52,958 nucleotides of DNA, taken from Pyronema omphalodes (taxonomy: Eukaryota > Ascomycota > Pezizomycetes > Pezizales > Pyronemataceae). Below the pieces are notes generated by a model. It saw nothing but the letters and a program-made list of their open reading frames with translations, had not been told where the DNA came from and did not search any database. Of this stretch, positions 9,617-19,288 are shown in pieces. Position numbers and translations under genes: made by a program. The DNA lies in the NCBI GenBank assembly GCA_024516155.1, contig JAJJXM010000123.1:1-52958 (forward strand). Reading direction: 5' to 3'. Position 1 is the stretch's first letter, and each line of letters opens with the position of its first letter.

Positions 9617-12600
9617 TTAGTCTTTGAGTCGGTAGTCCCTCGGAGAATCAGGATACTTGAGATGGAAATCTCTTAGCTTCTCCTGACCTCCTACTGAAAA
9701 GTTGTCGAAGGGTTCTGCCGTCCAGTCTTTCTTGTTGGGCCACCCTAGCCATTTGACGAGGTAAAGTACTCTGCTGCCTGATTTGTAGCTGCTCATAATT
9801 TCGTCTATGTCGTACTCCTCGCTTCCCTCAACATCGTCTGCTTCCCGAAGAATTTTGTTTGGGTCTGGTGGAGCTCTGGTTCCAGTGTGGAAGGGCTCCA
9901 GTAGGGAAGTGTGGAAGACATTGTGAATCTTCCATCTTCTTGGTAGTGTGAGACGTATTGCTGTTGGGGATATGACCTTTTCGATTTGGAATGGACCATG
10001 TAATTTGTGATCCAATTTGTGTGATGGGCGTCTTGTTTTTATGTGTCGTCCATCGAGCATAACCAAGTCTCCAACTTGGTAAGTAGGGGCCTCCTTTCGC
10101 TGAAGGTCTGCATACTTCTTCATTCTTTCTTGTGCCTTCTGTAATGCTGACCTAGCACCTTCATGCACTGTATGCATCCAATGAGCGTATGCTTTGCTGG
10201 CCGGGTTTTGCACAGCTGTTGGAATGGGATTGCTGGCAATGGGGTTGTAACCGTAATTCGCATAAAAAGGTGATAGTCCTGTAGCGCTGGTTACTGAGTT
10301 GTTGTAAGCGAACTCAGCCATTGGCAATAGATCAACCCAATCATTCATCTCATGATTGACAAAGGAGCGGAGGTATGCTTCAATTGTCTGGTTAAGTCGT
10401 TCCGTCTGTCCATCTGTTTGAGGGTGGAACGCTGTGGACATTCTCGGTTTGATTGCTAGCGTCCCAAGAAATGCTTTCCAGGTGGTGCTTGTAAACCTGG
10501 AGTCTCTGTCCGACACAATATCCGTAGGTAGCCCATGTAACTTCCAAATTTCCTTCGCAAAGATTCTAACAAGGTCTGCAGTTGTCTTGCCGTCTTTTTG
10601 CAGTGGTATGAAGTGGGCCATCTTAGAGAATCTGTCAACTATTACCCATAGTTGATCGCATCCATTGGATTCTGGTAGGTCGGTGATAAAGTCCATGGCG
10701 ATTGATTGCCATGGGGCGTAGGGTAGTTCCAAAGGTTGAAGTAATCCGTACTTGAGGTGCCGTGCTTTTTTGTCTTTTTGACATTCCATACAACTCTTTA
10801 CATAAGTTATTATTTGTTCTTCCATTCTTGGCCACCAGAAGTTCCTTCGTATTAATTCAATTGTTTTGTCCTGTCCGAAGTGACCTGCAATTTTCGAGTC
10901 ATGTTCAGATTCCAGAACTGTCTTTACCAAATCCTTTGGTACCCATAGTTTTTCCTTTCGATAGACTATGCCATTATCTATCGTCAATGGTTCCTTAATT
11001 TTCTTTGTTGCCTCCACGTAAATCTCATCCAGCTTACCAGCTTCCTTTACCATCTTCAAGAATTCTTCTGACCATTTAATAAAAGGAATAGAGGAGAGAC
11101 GTGCTGAAGAAATAATAAATGATGTTCCTTCTCCAGCACTGCTGATTGACGAAATGGATGCAAAATGACTCTTATGCAGGATCGTCGTAATCGGCTGATC
11201 TTCACCTCCCCCCTTTTCAGGTCGGAACTCCGGACGCCTAGATAGAGCATCAGGTTTCCCATTTTTAACCCCAGGTCTATAAAAAATCTTAAAGTCAACG
11301 CCAGCAAGCTCTTGAGCCCATCTAGCTTGACGTCGATTGAGTACTTTTGTTGTTGTAAAGTACTCAAGGTTTTGGTGGTCGCTGTAAACTTGGACAGTGT
11401 GCATTGCTCCCTCAAGATATCGTCTCCATACTTTAAATGAGTCCACAATAGCCAACAGCTCTTTGTCATGGATCTCATAGTTAATCTCAGCAGGAGTGAA
11501 TTTTCTTGAGTGGAAAGCAATGGGGTGCAACTTTCCATCTTCCCCCTTCTGGGATAGAACTGCGCCTAAAGCAAAATCTGAAGCATCTGTTTCAACAATG
11601 CAAACCTGTCTTGGGTCAAAATGACTTAAGATTGGTGCAGTAGTGAAACGACTTTTGAGCTCATCAAATGCTAGTTCCATAGCAACAGTCCATTCCCATT
11701 TCTTTGCATCGCCTTTTGTTGATTCTGTAAGGGGACGACATATCTTGGAGAAGTCCTTGATGAATCTGCGATAGAAGTTTGCGAATCCAAGAAAGCCCTG
11801 TGTTTCTTTCAAGGATTTTGGGGGTTCCCATACCAGGACTGTTTGTACCTTGTCCTTTGCCATTTCAATGCCATTTTCGCTGATAATATAACCCAGAAAT
11901 TCCACTCTGTTTTGTCCCCAAACACATTTTTCCGGAGAGATAACCAGCCCATTTTCTTCCAATCTTTTTAACACTTCCTTAACCAATTTGTCGTGTTCTT
12001 CCTCTGTCTCAGCATATATGAGAACATCATCAATATACGCAATTACTCCCTGATCCAACATGTCTCTAAAGATATGATTCATCATGTCTTGGAATGTGGC
12101 TGGGGCATTGCTCAAGCCAAAAGGCATAACCGAAAATTCATATAATCCATATCGGCATCGAAAGGCCGTTTTCCATTCATCTCCTTCTTTTATTCTGATG
12201 AGATGATATCCATTCTTGAGGTCCATTTTCGTAAATATTTTTGCTCCTCTAACTCTGTCTTGTAATTCTGACATGAGTGGGAGTGGGTACCGGTTGGCAA
12301 TTGTAATTTTGTTGATGCCCCGGTAATCAACACATAACCGTAGACCTCTGCCATGAGGCTTTGGGACAAAGAGAATAGGAGCTGCTGCTGGTGACTTGGA
12401 AGGTCTGATTTTACCAGTACGCAGCATATCCTTCAACCATTCTCTCAGTGTCTCTAGCTCAACTTCGTTGAGAGCATAGACAGGTCCCCAAGGAGGCTTT
12501 TCGCCTTCAACTAGGTCAATCGCATGGTCGTAGGGTTTGTGATCAGGAAGCCTATCTGCAGCTTCCTTTGTCATAATGTTGATCCAGCCGCGGAAGTTCT

Positions 12601-13318
12601 CTGGGACTTGCTGAAGGGCCTCAGATAATTCCTCTTTGGTGGATACAGATGAGATGTGGCCTAAGACTAAGGCTTCTGGATGGTCGAGGACATGTTTATC
12701 GACCTTGAGTGAGAAGGCACTGGCTTGTGCCTTTGTACATTTTTCTTTGCAACGTGAGGATGTAAAGGAGATTTTGTCTTGATCTCCCCAAAGGTTGCAG
12801 GGCTGATGTAGTGCCATCCACCAATAAGGCAGGATAGCATCGCAGTCACTATCTAGTGGAGCGACTTCGAAAGATTCTGCAGCAAAATGTTTCTTATGCT
12901 GCAATATGAAGGGAACCGTAAAGACTTCACCTGCTCCAGCAACTATTTCATTGTTGAAGTTGCGGATTTGTAAAGGGGTGTCTCTCTTAACGGTTGGGAT
13001 TTTGTATTTCTGGACAAAGGCTTTGTCCAGGAGGGCAGCAGTAGATCCTGTATCAAGAAGGACTCTAACTGTGCGTTGTTGATTCTTGGACCAGTTGAGA
13101 ACCATGTTGATAATTGGTCTTGGTCCATGGTGAGGAGGAGTGGGAGCTGATTCCTGGGTAACTGGAATCGCTGCTCCATTGTCTTTTCGTCGACTCTTAG
13201 TCCTGGTCGACAGGAGGCTGTCCATTGATTTCCTTTTTATTCCTGCGCATTTCCCTATTACTGCGTCTTCATATCCATCCTCCTCGGGTGACGCTTCCCT
13301 AGAGGACTTTAAAAATCC
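9617..13318 (-). CDS. pol: Chromovirus A Pol: protease-RT-RNase H-integrase-chromodomain
   Basis: Polyprotein that matures Gag, copies the RNA and integrates the DNA. Residues numbered from ATG 13225 (1202 aa): protease LLDTGS (Asp58); RT with VDYRGINK and YIDD 397-400; RNase H Asp547, Glu589, Asp616; integrase zinc finger His775/His782/Cys812/Cys815 and catalytic Asp845, Asp906, Glu942 (35 residues between the last two); a GPF module; and a C-terminal chromodomain from about 1137 (EYDIDEIM..LYLVKWLGW) to the end. Chromodomains steer integration to marked chromatin. The frame is open upstream of that ATG back into the gag stop, so it is probably expressed as Gag-Pol by -1 frameshifting at 13309-13318; the start given is the shift site. 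No damage seen. Confidence 0.93.
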   Translation of the reverse strand, partial: GFLKSSREASPEEDGYEDAVIGKCAGIKRKSMDSLLSTRTKSRRKDNGAAIPVTQESAPTPPHHGPRPIINMVLNWSKNQQRTVRVLLDTGSTAALLDKAFVQKYKIPTVKRDTPLQIRNFNNEIVAGAGEVFTVPFILQHKKHFAAESFEVAPLDSDCDAILPYWWMALHQPCNLWGDQDKISFTSSRCKEKCTKAQASAFSLKVDKHVLDHPEALVLGHISSVSTKEELSEALQQVPENFRGWINIMTKEAADRLPDHKPYDHAIDLVEGEKPPWGPVYALNEVELETLREWLKDMLRTGKIRPSKSPAAAPILFVPKPHGRGLRLCVDYRGINKITIANRYPLPLMSELQDRVRGAKIFTKMDLKNGYHLIRIKEGDEWKTAFRCRYGLYEFSVMPFGLSNAPATFQDMMNHIFRDMLDQGVIAYIDDVLIYAETEEEHDKLVKEVLKRLEENGLVISPEKCVWGQNRVEFLGYIISENGIEMAKDKVQTVLVWEPPKSLKETQGFLGFANFYRRFIKDFSKICRPLTESTKGDAKKWEWTVAMELAFDELKSRFTTAPILSHFDPRQVCIVETDASDFALGAVLSQKGEDGKLHPIAFHSRKFTPAEINYEIHDKELLAIVDSFKVWRRYLEGAMHTVQVYSDHQNLEYFTTTKVLNRRQARWAQELAGVDFKIFYRPGVKNGKPDALSRRPEFRPEKGGGEDQPITTILHKSHFASISSISSAGEGTSFIISSARLSSIPFIKWSEEFLKMVKEAGKLDEIYVEATKKIKEPLTIDNGIVYRKEKLWVPKDLVKTVLESEHDSKIAGHFGQDKTIELIRRNFWWPRMEEQIITYVKSCMECQKDKKARHLKYGLLQPLELPYAPWQSIAMDFITDLPESNGCDQLWVIVDRFSKMAHFIPLQKDGKTTADLVRIFAKEIWKLHGLPTDIVSDRDSRFTSTTWKAFLGTLAIKPRMSTAFHPQTDGQTERLNQTIEAYLRSFVNHEMNDWVDLLPMAEFAYNNSVTSATGLSPFYANYGYNPIASNPIPTAVQNPASKAYAHWMHTVHEGARSALQKAQERMKKYADLQRKEAPTYQVGDLVMLDGRHIKTRRPSHKLDHKLHGPFQIEKVISPTAIRLTLPRRWKIHNVFHTSLLEPFHTGTRAPPDPNKILREADDVEGSEEYDIDEIMSSYKSGSRVLYLVKWLGWPNKKDWTAEPFDNFSVGGQEKLRDFHLKYPDSPRDYRLKD
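13309..13318 (-). promoter_or_regulatory. Probable -1 ribosomal frameshift site, chromovirus A
   Basis: Gag ends TCG GAT TTT TAA. The pol frame is -1 and open through this point (GGA TTT TTA AAG TCC). The heptamer GGATTTT (RNA GGAUUUU) belongs to the known class of -1 slippery sequences, and TTTTTAA would also permit slippage at the stop. The same bases sit at the end of gag in element B, although flanking DNA differs. Confidence 0.7.
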
Positions 13319-15480
13319 GAATCAATGACTTCCTCATCCTCCAATTCCCAAATCCTTGGTTGCGCATCAGACATGTGAGTGTCTTCCTCATCTTGCCTTA
13401 CTGCAGCAGTCTTCGCCTTCTTGGCTTCCTTGGGCTTTTCCTGTTCTTGCCCTTCATCATTATCTTCATCATCCCGCTTCCTCTTTCCCGAAGAAGCTAC
13501 CTTTCCATCCTTTGCCAGGTCAGTTCCCCCAACTGTCTTCTTTGCATAGCAGTCGTACATTCTATGACCAGCACGACCACATCGCCAACATTCAGCCTTA
13601 TCTTTCTTGTGTTTGTCGATTTCGGCCTGGGGTACTCCTTGCAAAGCCTCCCTTCCTGAGGCATAAACCGCCGGTTTATCTGACTTCCTGTCCTTTTTCC
13701 CAGCAAATTCCTTCTTAGATCCCTTATCCTTAACCTTTCGGTCCTTCTGCTGCACCTCACGTGGGCGAGCAGCTTCCCTTTCTTTCCCTTTATCCTTGCG
13801 TTCCCCACGCACTTCTAAGGTCTTTTTCTTCGTATACCCCAATTCTTCATTCAAGCCTTCCACAACATGTGCAGCTTCTTTGACTGCATGAATCAGGGCA
13901 ACATCATCATTGGGAACCTCTCCACACCGTTGGTAAACCATCTTCTTGATAGCTGGTGTCATAGCCTCCCATATCACATTCCTAAACATAGGGCCCAGTG
14001 CTCCAACACGCATATTCAGATCCTCCAACTTAGTGATATAATCATCGATATCACCATCGTACTGTAGTTCTGTAATGCGTTTGACGTCCTTCTGAGCCTC
14101 CCTCTTATCCTCGAACCTTGTCTCAAATGCACTGGAAAATGCAGCCCAAGTATCCTTCAATTTCTGTTTCTGAATAGACTTCCTGCGCTCCTGGTGCCAT
14201 GCTAACGCCTTGTGGGTGAATAGACTACCAACCCACTTAACCTGCGCATCTTCATCAGGCCAGGATGTGGCATATGTTTCCACGTAATCCTGTACTGACA
14301 TCCACCAGGCCCTAAGCAGAGTCTTATCTTTTCCTGAGAAAAATTGAGGTGCCTTGAGTTCTGGCATCTTGGGTCTCTTTGGTGCATCTCTGGGTCCTTG
14401 GATCTTGTCGATAATAGAAGTGAGGAATCTTGTTGCATCCTCTTCAGCCTCTCTTTCTTCTCTAGTCTTTTGGCGAGGGGGCCTTTCTGGCTGTCCGGGT
14501 CTTCCTTGACCATCATCGGAGGGCTCAGGAGGGGGAATGGTAACCCTTCTTCTTGGAGGGCCATTGCCTCGTCCTCCATTTCCTCCTGCTGCTGGAGGGG
14601 GTGTGTCGTTTCTAGAGGGTGGTAGATTTGTGTCTACTGCCACCTGAAAAATGGTTGGGGAGACAGTTCTGCGTTGGGGTTCGTCCTGTACCGCATCCGC
14701 AAGTGACTGTGCATCGATAGGTTGATTATTGGCTGTCATGTCCATGACCCTTTGAATGACCTTATCGATAATCTCCTTCTTCTCATTTTCCCTCTCTGTC
14801 TCGTACTCCAAAAGCCTTCGTTGCTGTTCTTGCTCATTGTGGGCTAAAAGACGGATTTGCTCGTCCCTTTGTTGGTCAGCCTGGTTCTTTGTGGCTGCCC
14901 AGCCTTCAACACCGAAGTTCCATCCTTGTTGATGGTTGGAGAATCCTTGGAGGTAATCATTGATGATTTGTACACCAATGTTGAGTTGTTGAACAGCCTG
15001 ATGGTTGGCTGTTTGCTTTTCTTGAGCGTCCGTGGCTAGTTCACCAAGGGCGTTCCAAACCTGAGAACTGAATTCATTGCTTGACTGGATGAGTCTAACA
15101 ATGGCTGATTGGTTGAGTTCTCTGTCGATGTCGCCTTGTCGAATAACAACATCGTAGGCATTTTGCATAATGCCTGACATTTCTTGGTACAGATTCTTGA
15201 CGTTTTGCATATCGGTCTGTACAGAAACTCCTTCTTTCTTCAGGGCTTCAATCAATGCCTGCACATCTTGTTCAGTTGTCTCCATCCTGTCCACCATCTT
15301 GACGAACCATTCTGGAAGCTGGTCCCTGCTGACAGTGGTTCCCTGGCGAACTACAGCTTTACCAGCTGCAGAGAGTTGGTCCCATGATTGAGGGCGATGG
15401 ACTTCCACCATATCTCCCATGGAAACATCGTCATCGTGACGGGCTGCCGGGGATGCAGTGATTCTGCGGTAGGAGGACAT
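13309..15480 (-). CDS. gag: Chromovirus A Gag
   Basis: 723-aa capsid/nucleocapsid precursor that forms cytoplasmic particles around the element RNA. ATG 15480 is the first in frame, 109 bases inside the LTR. Residues 1-270 are Gln/Glu-rich and probably coiled-coil; 270-350 are Pro/Arg-rich; about 375-560 is the conserved retrotransposon Gag core (KMPELKAPQFFSGKDKTLLR, WHQERRKSIQ). A lysine-rich stretch follows, then a CCHC knuckle CWRCGRAGHRMYDC near 631-644, and a basic GKRKR segment. It ends DSDF at 13309, where pol overlaps in the -1 frame. Element B encodes a homologue of 728 aa. Confidence 0.93.
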   Translation of the reverse strand: MSSYRRITASPAARHDDDVSMGDMVEVHRPQSWDQLSAAGKAVVRQGTTVSRDQLPEWFVKMVDRMETTEQDVQALIEALKKEGVSVQTDMQNVKNLYQEMSGIMQNAYDVVIRQGDIDRELNQSAIVRLIQSSNEFSSQVWNALGELATDAQEKQTANHQAVQQLNIGVQIINDYLQGFSNHQQGWNFGVEGWAATKNQADQQRDEQIRLLAHNEQEQQRRLLEYETERENEKKEIIDKVIQRVMDMTANNQPIDAQSLADAVQDEPQRRTVSPTIFQVAVDTNLPPSRNDTPPPAAGGNGGRGNGPPRRRVTIPPPEPSDDGQGRPGQPERPPRQKTREEREAEEDATRFLTSIIDKIQGPRDAPKRPKMPELKAPQFFSGKDKTLLRAWWMSVQDYVETYATSWPDEDAQVKWVGSLFTHKALAWHQERRKSIQKQKLKDTWAAFSSAFETRFEDKREAQKDVKRITELQYDGDIDDYITKLEDLNMRVGALGPMFRNVIWEAMTPAIKKMVYQRCGEVPNDDVALIHAVKEAAHVVEGLNEELGYTKKKTLEVRGERKDKGKEREAARPREVQQKDRKVKDKGSKKEFAGKKDRKSDKPAVYASGREALQGVPQAEIDKHKKDKAECWRCGRAGHRMYDCYAKKTVGGTDLAKDGKVASSGKRKRDDEDNDEGQEQEKPKEAKKAKTAAVRQDEEDTHMSDAQPRIWELEDEEVIDSDF

Positions 15481-15575
15481 TGCTGAGTAGTAGGTGCTTT
15501 GTGAAATTGATCTTGCTTGCCCTAGAAGAGGGTCTTTTCGTTATCGTATCGATTAATAAACTTGGTAGCTTGTAG

Positions 15576-15587
15576 CCTTAAGTTTAT
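15576..15587 (-). promoter_or_regulatory. Self-primer binding site of chromovirus A
   Basis: Two bases inside the 5' LTR, the sense strand reads ATAAACTTAAGG. Its exact reverse complement CCTTAAGTTTAT lies in the same LTR at 15779-15768 (sense). No tRNA-type TGG start is present. In the Tf1/sushi chromoviruses the 5' end of the transcript folds back on such a site to prime reverse transcription. The LTR copy lies roughly 95-100 bases downstream of a TATAAAAG box (15874-15881 on +), consistent with being near the RNA start. Confidence 0.75.
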
Positions 15588-15589
15588 AG

Positions 15590-16998
15590 TGTGAACCTGG
15601 GCACAGCTTCGACTATGCAGAGGCTTATCCGATTGTATCTCTAGTGCTTCGTTCTCAGTGTTGACAGACACTTCGTTCCCAAGAACAGACAGACACTTCG
15701 TTCCCAAGAACTAATAGAGCTTATCCAAAGATAAAGCTAGGAAGAGAATTAATCGATCACAGGCGGAATAAACTTAAGGGTTGTCTTCGGAGGTATTCGT
15801 TGGTGATAATAGGTATCGTCGCGTAGAGGATCAAATGGTTGATGATGGAGGAGAGAGAGGGAAGACAAAGGCTCTTTTATAGACTTTCGTCTACAAGTTC
15901 GCCCAGACTTCCTAGGGAACCAATTTCCAAACTGAGCCTAGGAGATAAGACAAGAGTCATTTCTGAGATGCATCTGCTGATAGATTGCATCATACGAAGT
16001 GCGTAATCATATTGATTACTTGCTTGCATGATGCTTGCTATCGTCAGACTAATCCTTGACATTCCTCTCTGTACTACCACACCTTCCAATCAGGTGTCAG
16101 GGTTATGAGTCATATGGGAGGGCAACTCCGCTTGACTGCATAATGCATGAACTCCTCTGACAAATAACATGTGAGTCATTTATCTTGTGAGTCGTGCTAT
16201 CATAGATCTCCCTAGAGAATCTCGATTGCGAATGGAGGAATCTGATATCATAAGGCATCCATGCCCTACCGGAGTGGATCACTCCGACACATTCCTGTGT
16301 GATGTCATTATGGCTCCACCTGCGCGCACTTGCGCGCAGCCACACCCTGGTGTGGATGCAAACGCCGAGCTGTTCCTTGGTTGGTAGTCAATAGCCTAAG
16401 GGCGCGTCATATCGGTTCCACCAAACAGTTTCCTTGAGAGGGTTGCATGCTTATGGACGTCGTCTCATGCCTTAGCAATCTTGACCCTTGTTCATAGCCC
16501 CACTCCTGTTTGCCGACTAGACTCTGCCTTGTCTTCCTGGCTGACCATTCACCCAACTAAGTACCACCGGATGATTTCGTCGCACCGCTCTGCACATCCT
16601 TGGAACTCTCTTCCGATGCAGACCCCTTTGTAGCCGTGAACTTCCGAACACTCCTCAAGTATAAGGAGGTGTCCTTTCGTCTTCGTCTTCGTTCTCCATC
16701 AGCGTCGTTCGTAGTTGCTCAAGGGTAAGTCGACACCCATGAGGTAAGTGTTTCCCAATCTCTTCTCTTCTGAATCCTCCCAAACTGACATTGAATAATA
16801 GTTGCGACGCCTCGGGCCGGGATCCTCGTGAGGTCCTATCGGAAAGTCACGAATCACGTGACGTGGCTTGTCGGAGCTCCTCTGGGGGTTCCGGCCCGGG
16901 ATACTAATCTGACTATTCATTCTCTGTCGAGTTTGCCATATTCTCCATTGCGTTATATATGATACCAATTCTATCCTCACACATTTTAGGGTGTGACA
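15590..16998 (-). repeat. 5' LTR of chromovirus A
   Basis: 1409 bp, apparently identical to the left LTR. In sense it contains, in order, the U3 palindromes (16340-16355 and 16320-16339), TATAAAAG (15881-15874), the primer-complementary 12-mer (15779-15768) and the terminal GGTTCACA. It is therefore the likely promoter of the element. Confidence 0.95.
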
Positions 16999-17395
16999 GT
17001 CAGGGCACCTTGGGTGTCACAAAACACCTCGGTTGCATTTTCATTTGTCGAGATTTTGGTATCAGTCATAAGTTGTCATAGCCACAATGCTTCCCTGGTG
17101 GCTTCACTGCAGGCGATGTATTTGGCCTCCAAGGTTGATAGGGCTACCACTGACTGCTTCTTGGCCGACCAATTGATTAGACCTGTCGCGCCGGGTGCGA
17201 GAACTGCACATCCATCAATGCTCTTTCTGTCTTTAGAGTTTCCTGCCCAGTCGCTGTCGCTGTAGATACGGACTTGGTCTGATCGAAGGTCGTCGTCGCG
17301 GCGATAGATGATGGATAAGTTAATGGATGCTTTCAAGTAACGGAGCACACGACGGGCAGCAGTGAGATGCATGTTCAACGGAGATTGATTGTATC
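16999..17395 (-). pseudogene. Copia E RNase H, N-terminal part
   Basis: Minus-strand reading SPLNMHLTAARRVLRYLKAS, then VRIYSDSDWAGNSKDRKSID (first catalytic Asp region), INWSAKKQSVVALSTLEAKYIACSEATRE (catalytic Glu), ending FCDTQGALT at the chromovirus A insertion. This segment is intact; its upstream neighbour (TRPDIAYLVTAPSRY) lies beyond element C at 27680, and its downstream neighbour lies beyond A at 8036. Confidence 0.88.
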
Positions 17396-17611
17396 TGTGA
17401 ATCGTGGGAGGGAAAGATCAGGTGGAGGTGGAGGTTATGGTTTATTGATTGCGGTGAAGATCTAAGGCTACGCATTCTACGGAGGGGAATATGACCATGT
17501 ACAACCTCCACCTCCACGATACAGTCACATCAACCCTAACTGTGGCAACGGGTCAGTGACCTCAGCCCTGATCATGGCTGAGACACCACAGCCCTAGGCG
17601 GCTTTTCAACA
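17396..17611 (-). repeat. 3' LTR of element C
   Basis: 216 bp, TG...CA bounded, duplicated at 27459-27674. It contains the inverted repeat AGGTGGAGGTGGAGGTT / AACCTCCACCTCCAC (about 17420-17438 and 17504-17518), a potential stem within the LTR. Two substitutions relative to the partner were seen (CACGATAC versus CACCATAC, GATCATGG versus GATCGTGG). Confidence 0.9.
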
Positions 17612-17803
17612 CACCCCCTCGCCTAAGGCGGGGTGTCGAAATCATACCATATCAGCCAGTCAATATCCATCACCCCCTGATCCAGGGTAGAAAAAACAAT
17701 AGTAAAAAATATCCAATCACCCCCTCATACAGGGTACAGAAAAAAAACATCAACAATTTATATCAAGTTCGTAACAAATCTCAGTAAAGATATCCAATCA
17801 CCC

Positions 17804-19161
17804 TGTCACACCCTATATTGTGTGAGTATAGAATAGGTAACATGTATAACATTTAGAGAACATGGCAAACTCGACAGGAGAATGAATAATAAGGTTAGTA
17901 TTCCCGAGCCGGAACCCCCTGAGGAGCTCCAGCTAGCCACGTCACGTGATTCGTGACTTTCCGAAAGGACCTCACGAGGATCCCGGCCCGAGGCGTCGCT
18001 ACCTGTTATTCACTGTCAGTTTGGCAGGATCACAGATGGATTGGAACAAGTATCAACTTACCTCATGGGTGTCGACTTACCCATGAGAAAACTACAGACG
18101 ACGCTGATGGAGAACAGAAGACGACGGCGAAGGGACACATCCTTATACTTGAGGATGTGTTCCACCAAGCACGGCTACCAGAGGGCTTGCAAGAGAAGGG
18201 AATTCTCAGGAGCATGCAAGGCAAGCGAATGGAATCATCCGAGGTCTGAGTTGGACGAATAGTCGGCCAAGGAACAAGGCAGAGTCTAGTCAGCCAACAG
18301 GAGTGGAGCTCAGGACAAGGGTCAAGATTGCGTCAGCATGAGACGACGTTCTGCAGCAAGGAACACCACTCAGGGAAACTGTTGGATGGAACTGATATGA
18401 CGCGACCTTAGGCCAATGACTACCAACTACAAGATAAGACGGCGTTTGCGTACACACCAGGGTGTGGCTGCGCGCAAGTGCGCGCAGGTGGGGCAAATGA
18501 CATCACACAGGAATGTGACGGGGCAGTGCGCTCCGGTAAGGCATAGTCTGCCTTATGATGTCAGATTCCTTCACTCGCAATCGAGATTCTCTAGGGAGAT
18601 CTATGATCAAGACGACTCATAAGATATATGACTCACATGTCATTATCAGAGGAGTCATTGCATTATGCGCTCAAGTGGAGTAAACCTCCACTAGGCGCTT
18701 AACCCCAATACCTGATTGGAAGGTGTGGTAGCACGGCAAGGAATGTCAAGGATTAATCTGACACGAAGGTCATCATGCAAGTGAGCAATTAATATAATTG
18801 CGCATGCAGCATGATGCCAGCCATCAGCAGATTTGTCAAAGGATTGACTCACGTCTTATCTCCTGAGCTTAGTTTGGAAGTTGGTTCCCTTGGGAAGTCT
18901 GGGCGAACTTGTAGACGAAAGTCTATAAAAGACCCTAAGTCTTCCCACCGTCTCCTCCATCATCAGCAACCTGATCTCTTGTTACGACAACACCTATCTA
19001 CACCAGTTACCTCGAGAGAGACCCTTAAGTTTATTCGGCCTGTAATCGATTAGTTAACTTCCTGGCTATCTGAGGAAAATCTATTAGTTTGATATCTTTC
19101 GAACGAAGCGAAACTGATCGAACAAACCTCTGTATTGAAAGCCTCAATACCCAGGTTCACA
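17804..19161 (+). repeat. 5' LTR of chromovirus B
   Basis: 1358 bp. Contains the U3 palindrome CTGCGCGCAAGTGCGCGCAG at 18468-18487 beside ACACACCAGGGTGTG, TATAAAAG at 18924-18931, and CCTTAAGTTTAT at 19023-19034, complementary to the primer site. The order matches the LTR of A. Confidence 0.95.
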
Positions 19162-19163
19162 CT

Positions 19164-19175
19164 ATAAACTTAAGG
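19164..19175 (+). promoter_or_regulatory. Self-primer binding site of chromovirus B
   Basis: ATAAACTTAAGG, starting two bases after the LTR end, is the exact reverse complement of CCTTAAGTTTAT in the LTR (19023-19034). The same pairing, sequence and two-base offset exist in chromovirus A although the LTRs have diverged, which supports function. Confidence 0.75.
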
Positions 19176-19288
19176 CTCAAGCTACTAAGTTTACTTTTCG
19201 ACACGTATACGAAAGACCCTCTTCTAGGGCAAGACGACACCAAAAGATCCTCCTACAAAAAACTACAAACAAAAACATTCAACCAACA

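Larger units (their letters stand above)
8037..16998 (-). mobile_element. Chromovirus A: intact Ty3/gypsy element, 8962 bp
   Basis: Bounded by two 1409-bp LTRs (8037-9445 and 15590-16998), TGTCACACC...GGTTCACA in sense, and by the 5-bp duplication GTCAG (8032-8036, 16999-17003). Inside, in sense order: self-complementary primer site, gag (15480-13309), pol in the -1 frame (to 9617), a 3' UTR and a polypurine tract AGGGGAGAGGTGG next to the 3' LTR. No stop or frameshift breaks either ORF, and I could find no difference between the LTRs, so the insertion is very young. It lies inside copia E. Confidence 0.95.

Noticed and set aside
17953..19053. Frames of 65-98 codons in B-type LTRs, also at 25491-26591 and 31095-32195
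   Set aside because: LTR DNA repeated three times; no codon-level conservation beyond DNA identity.
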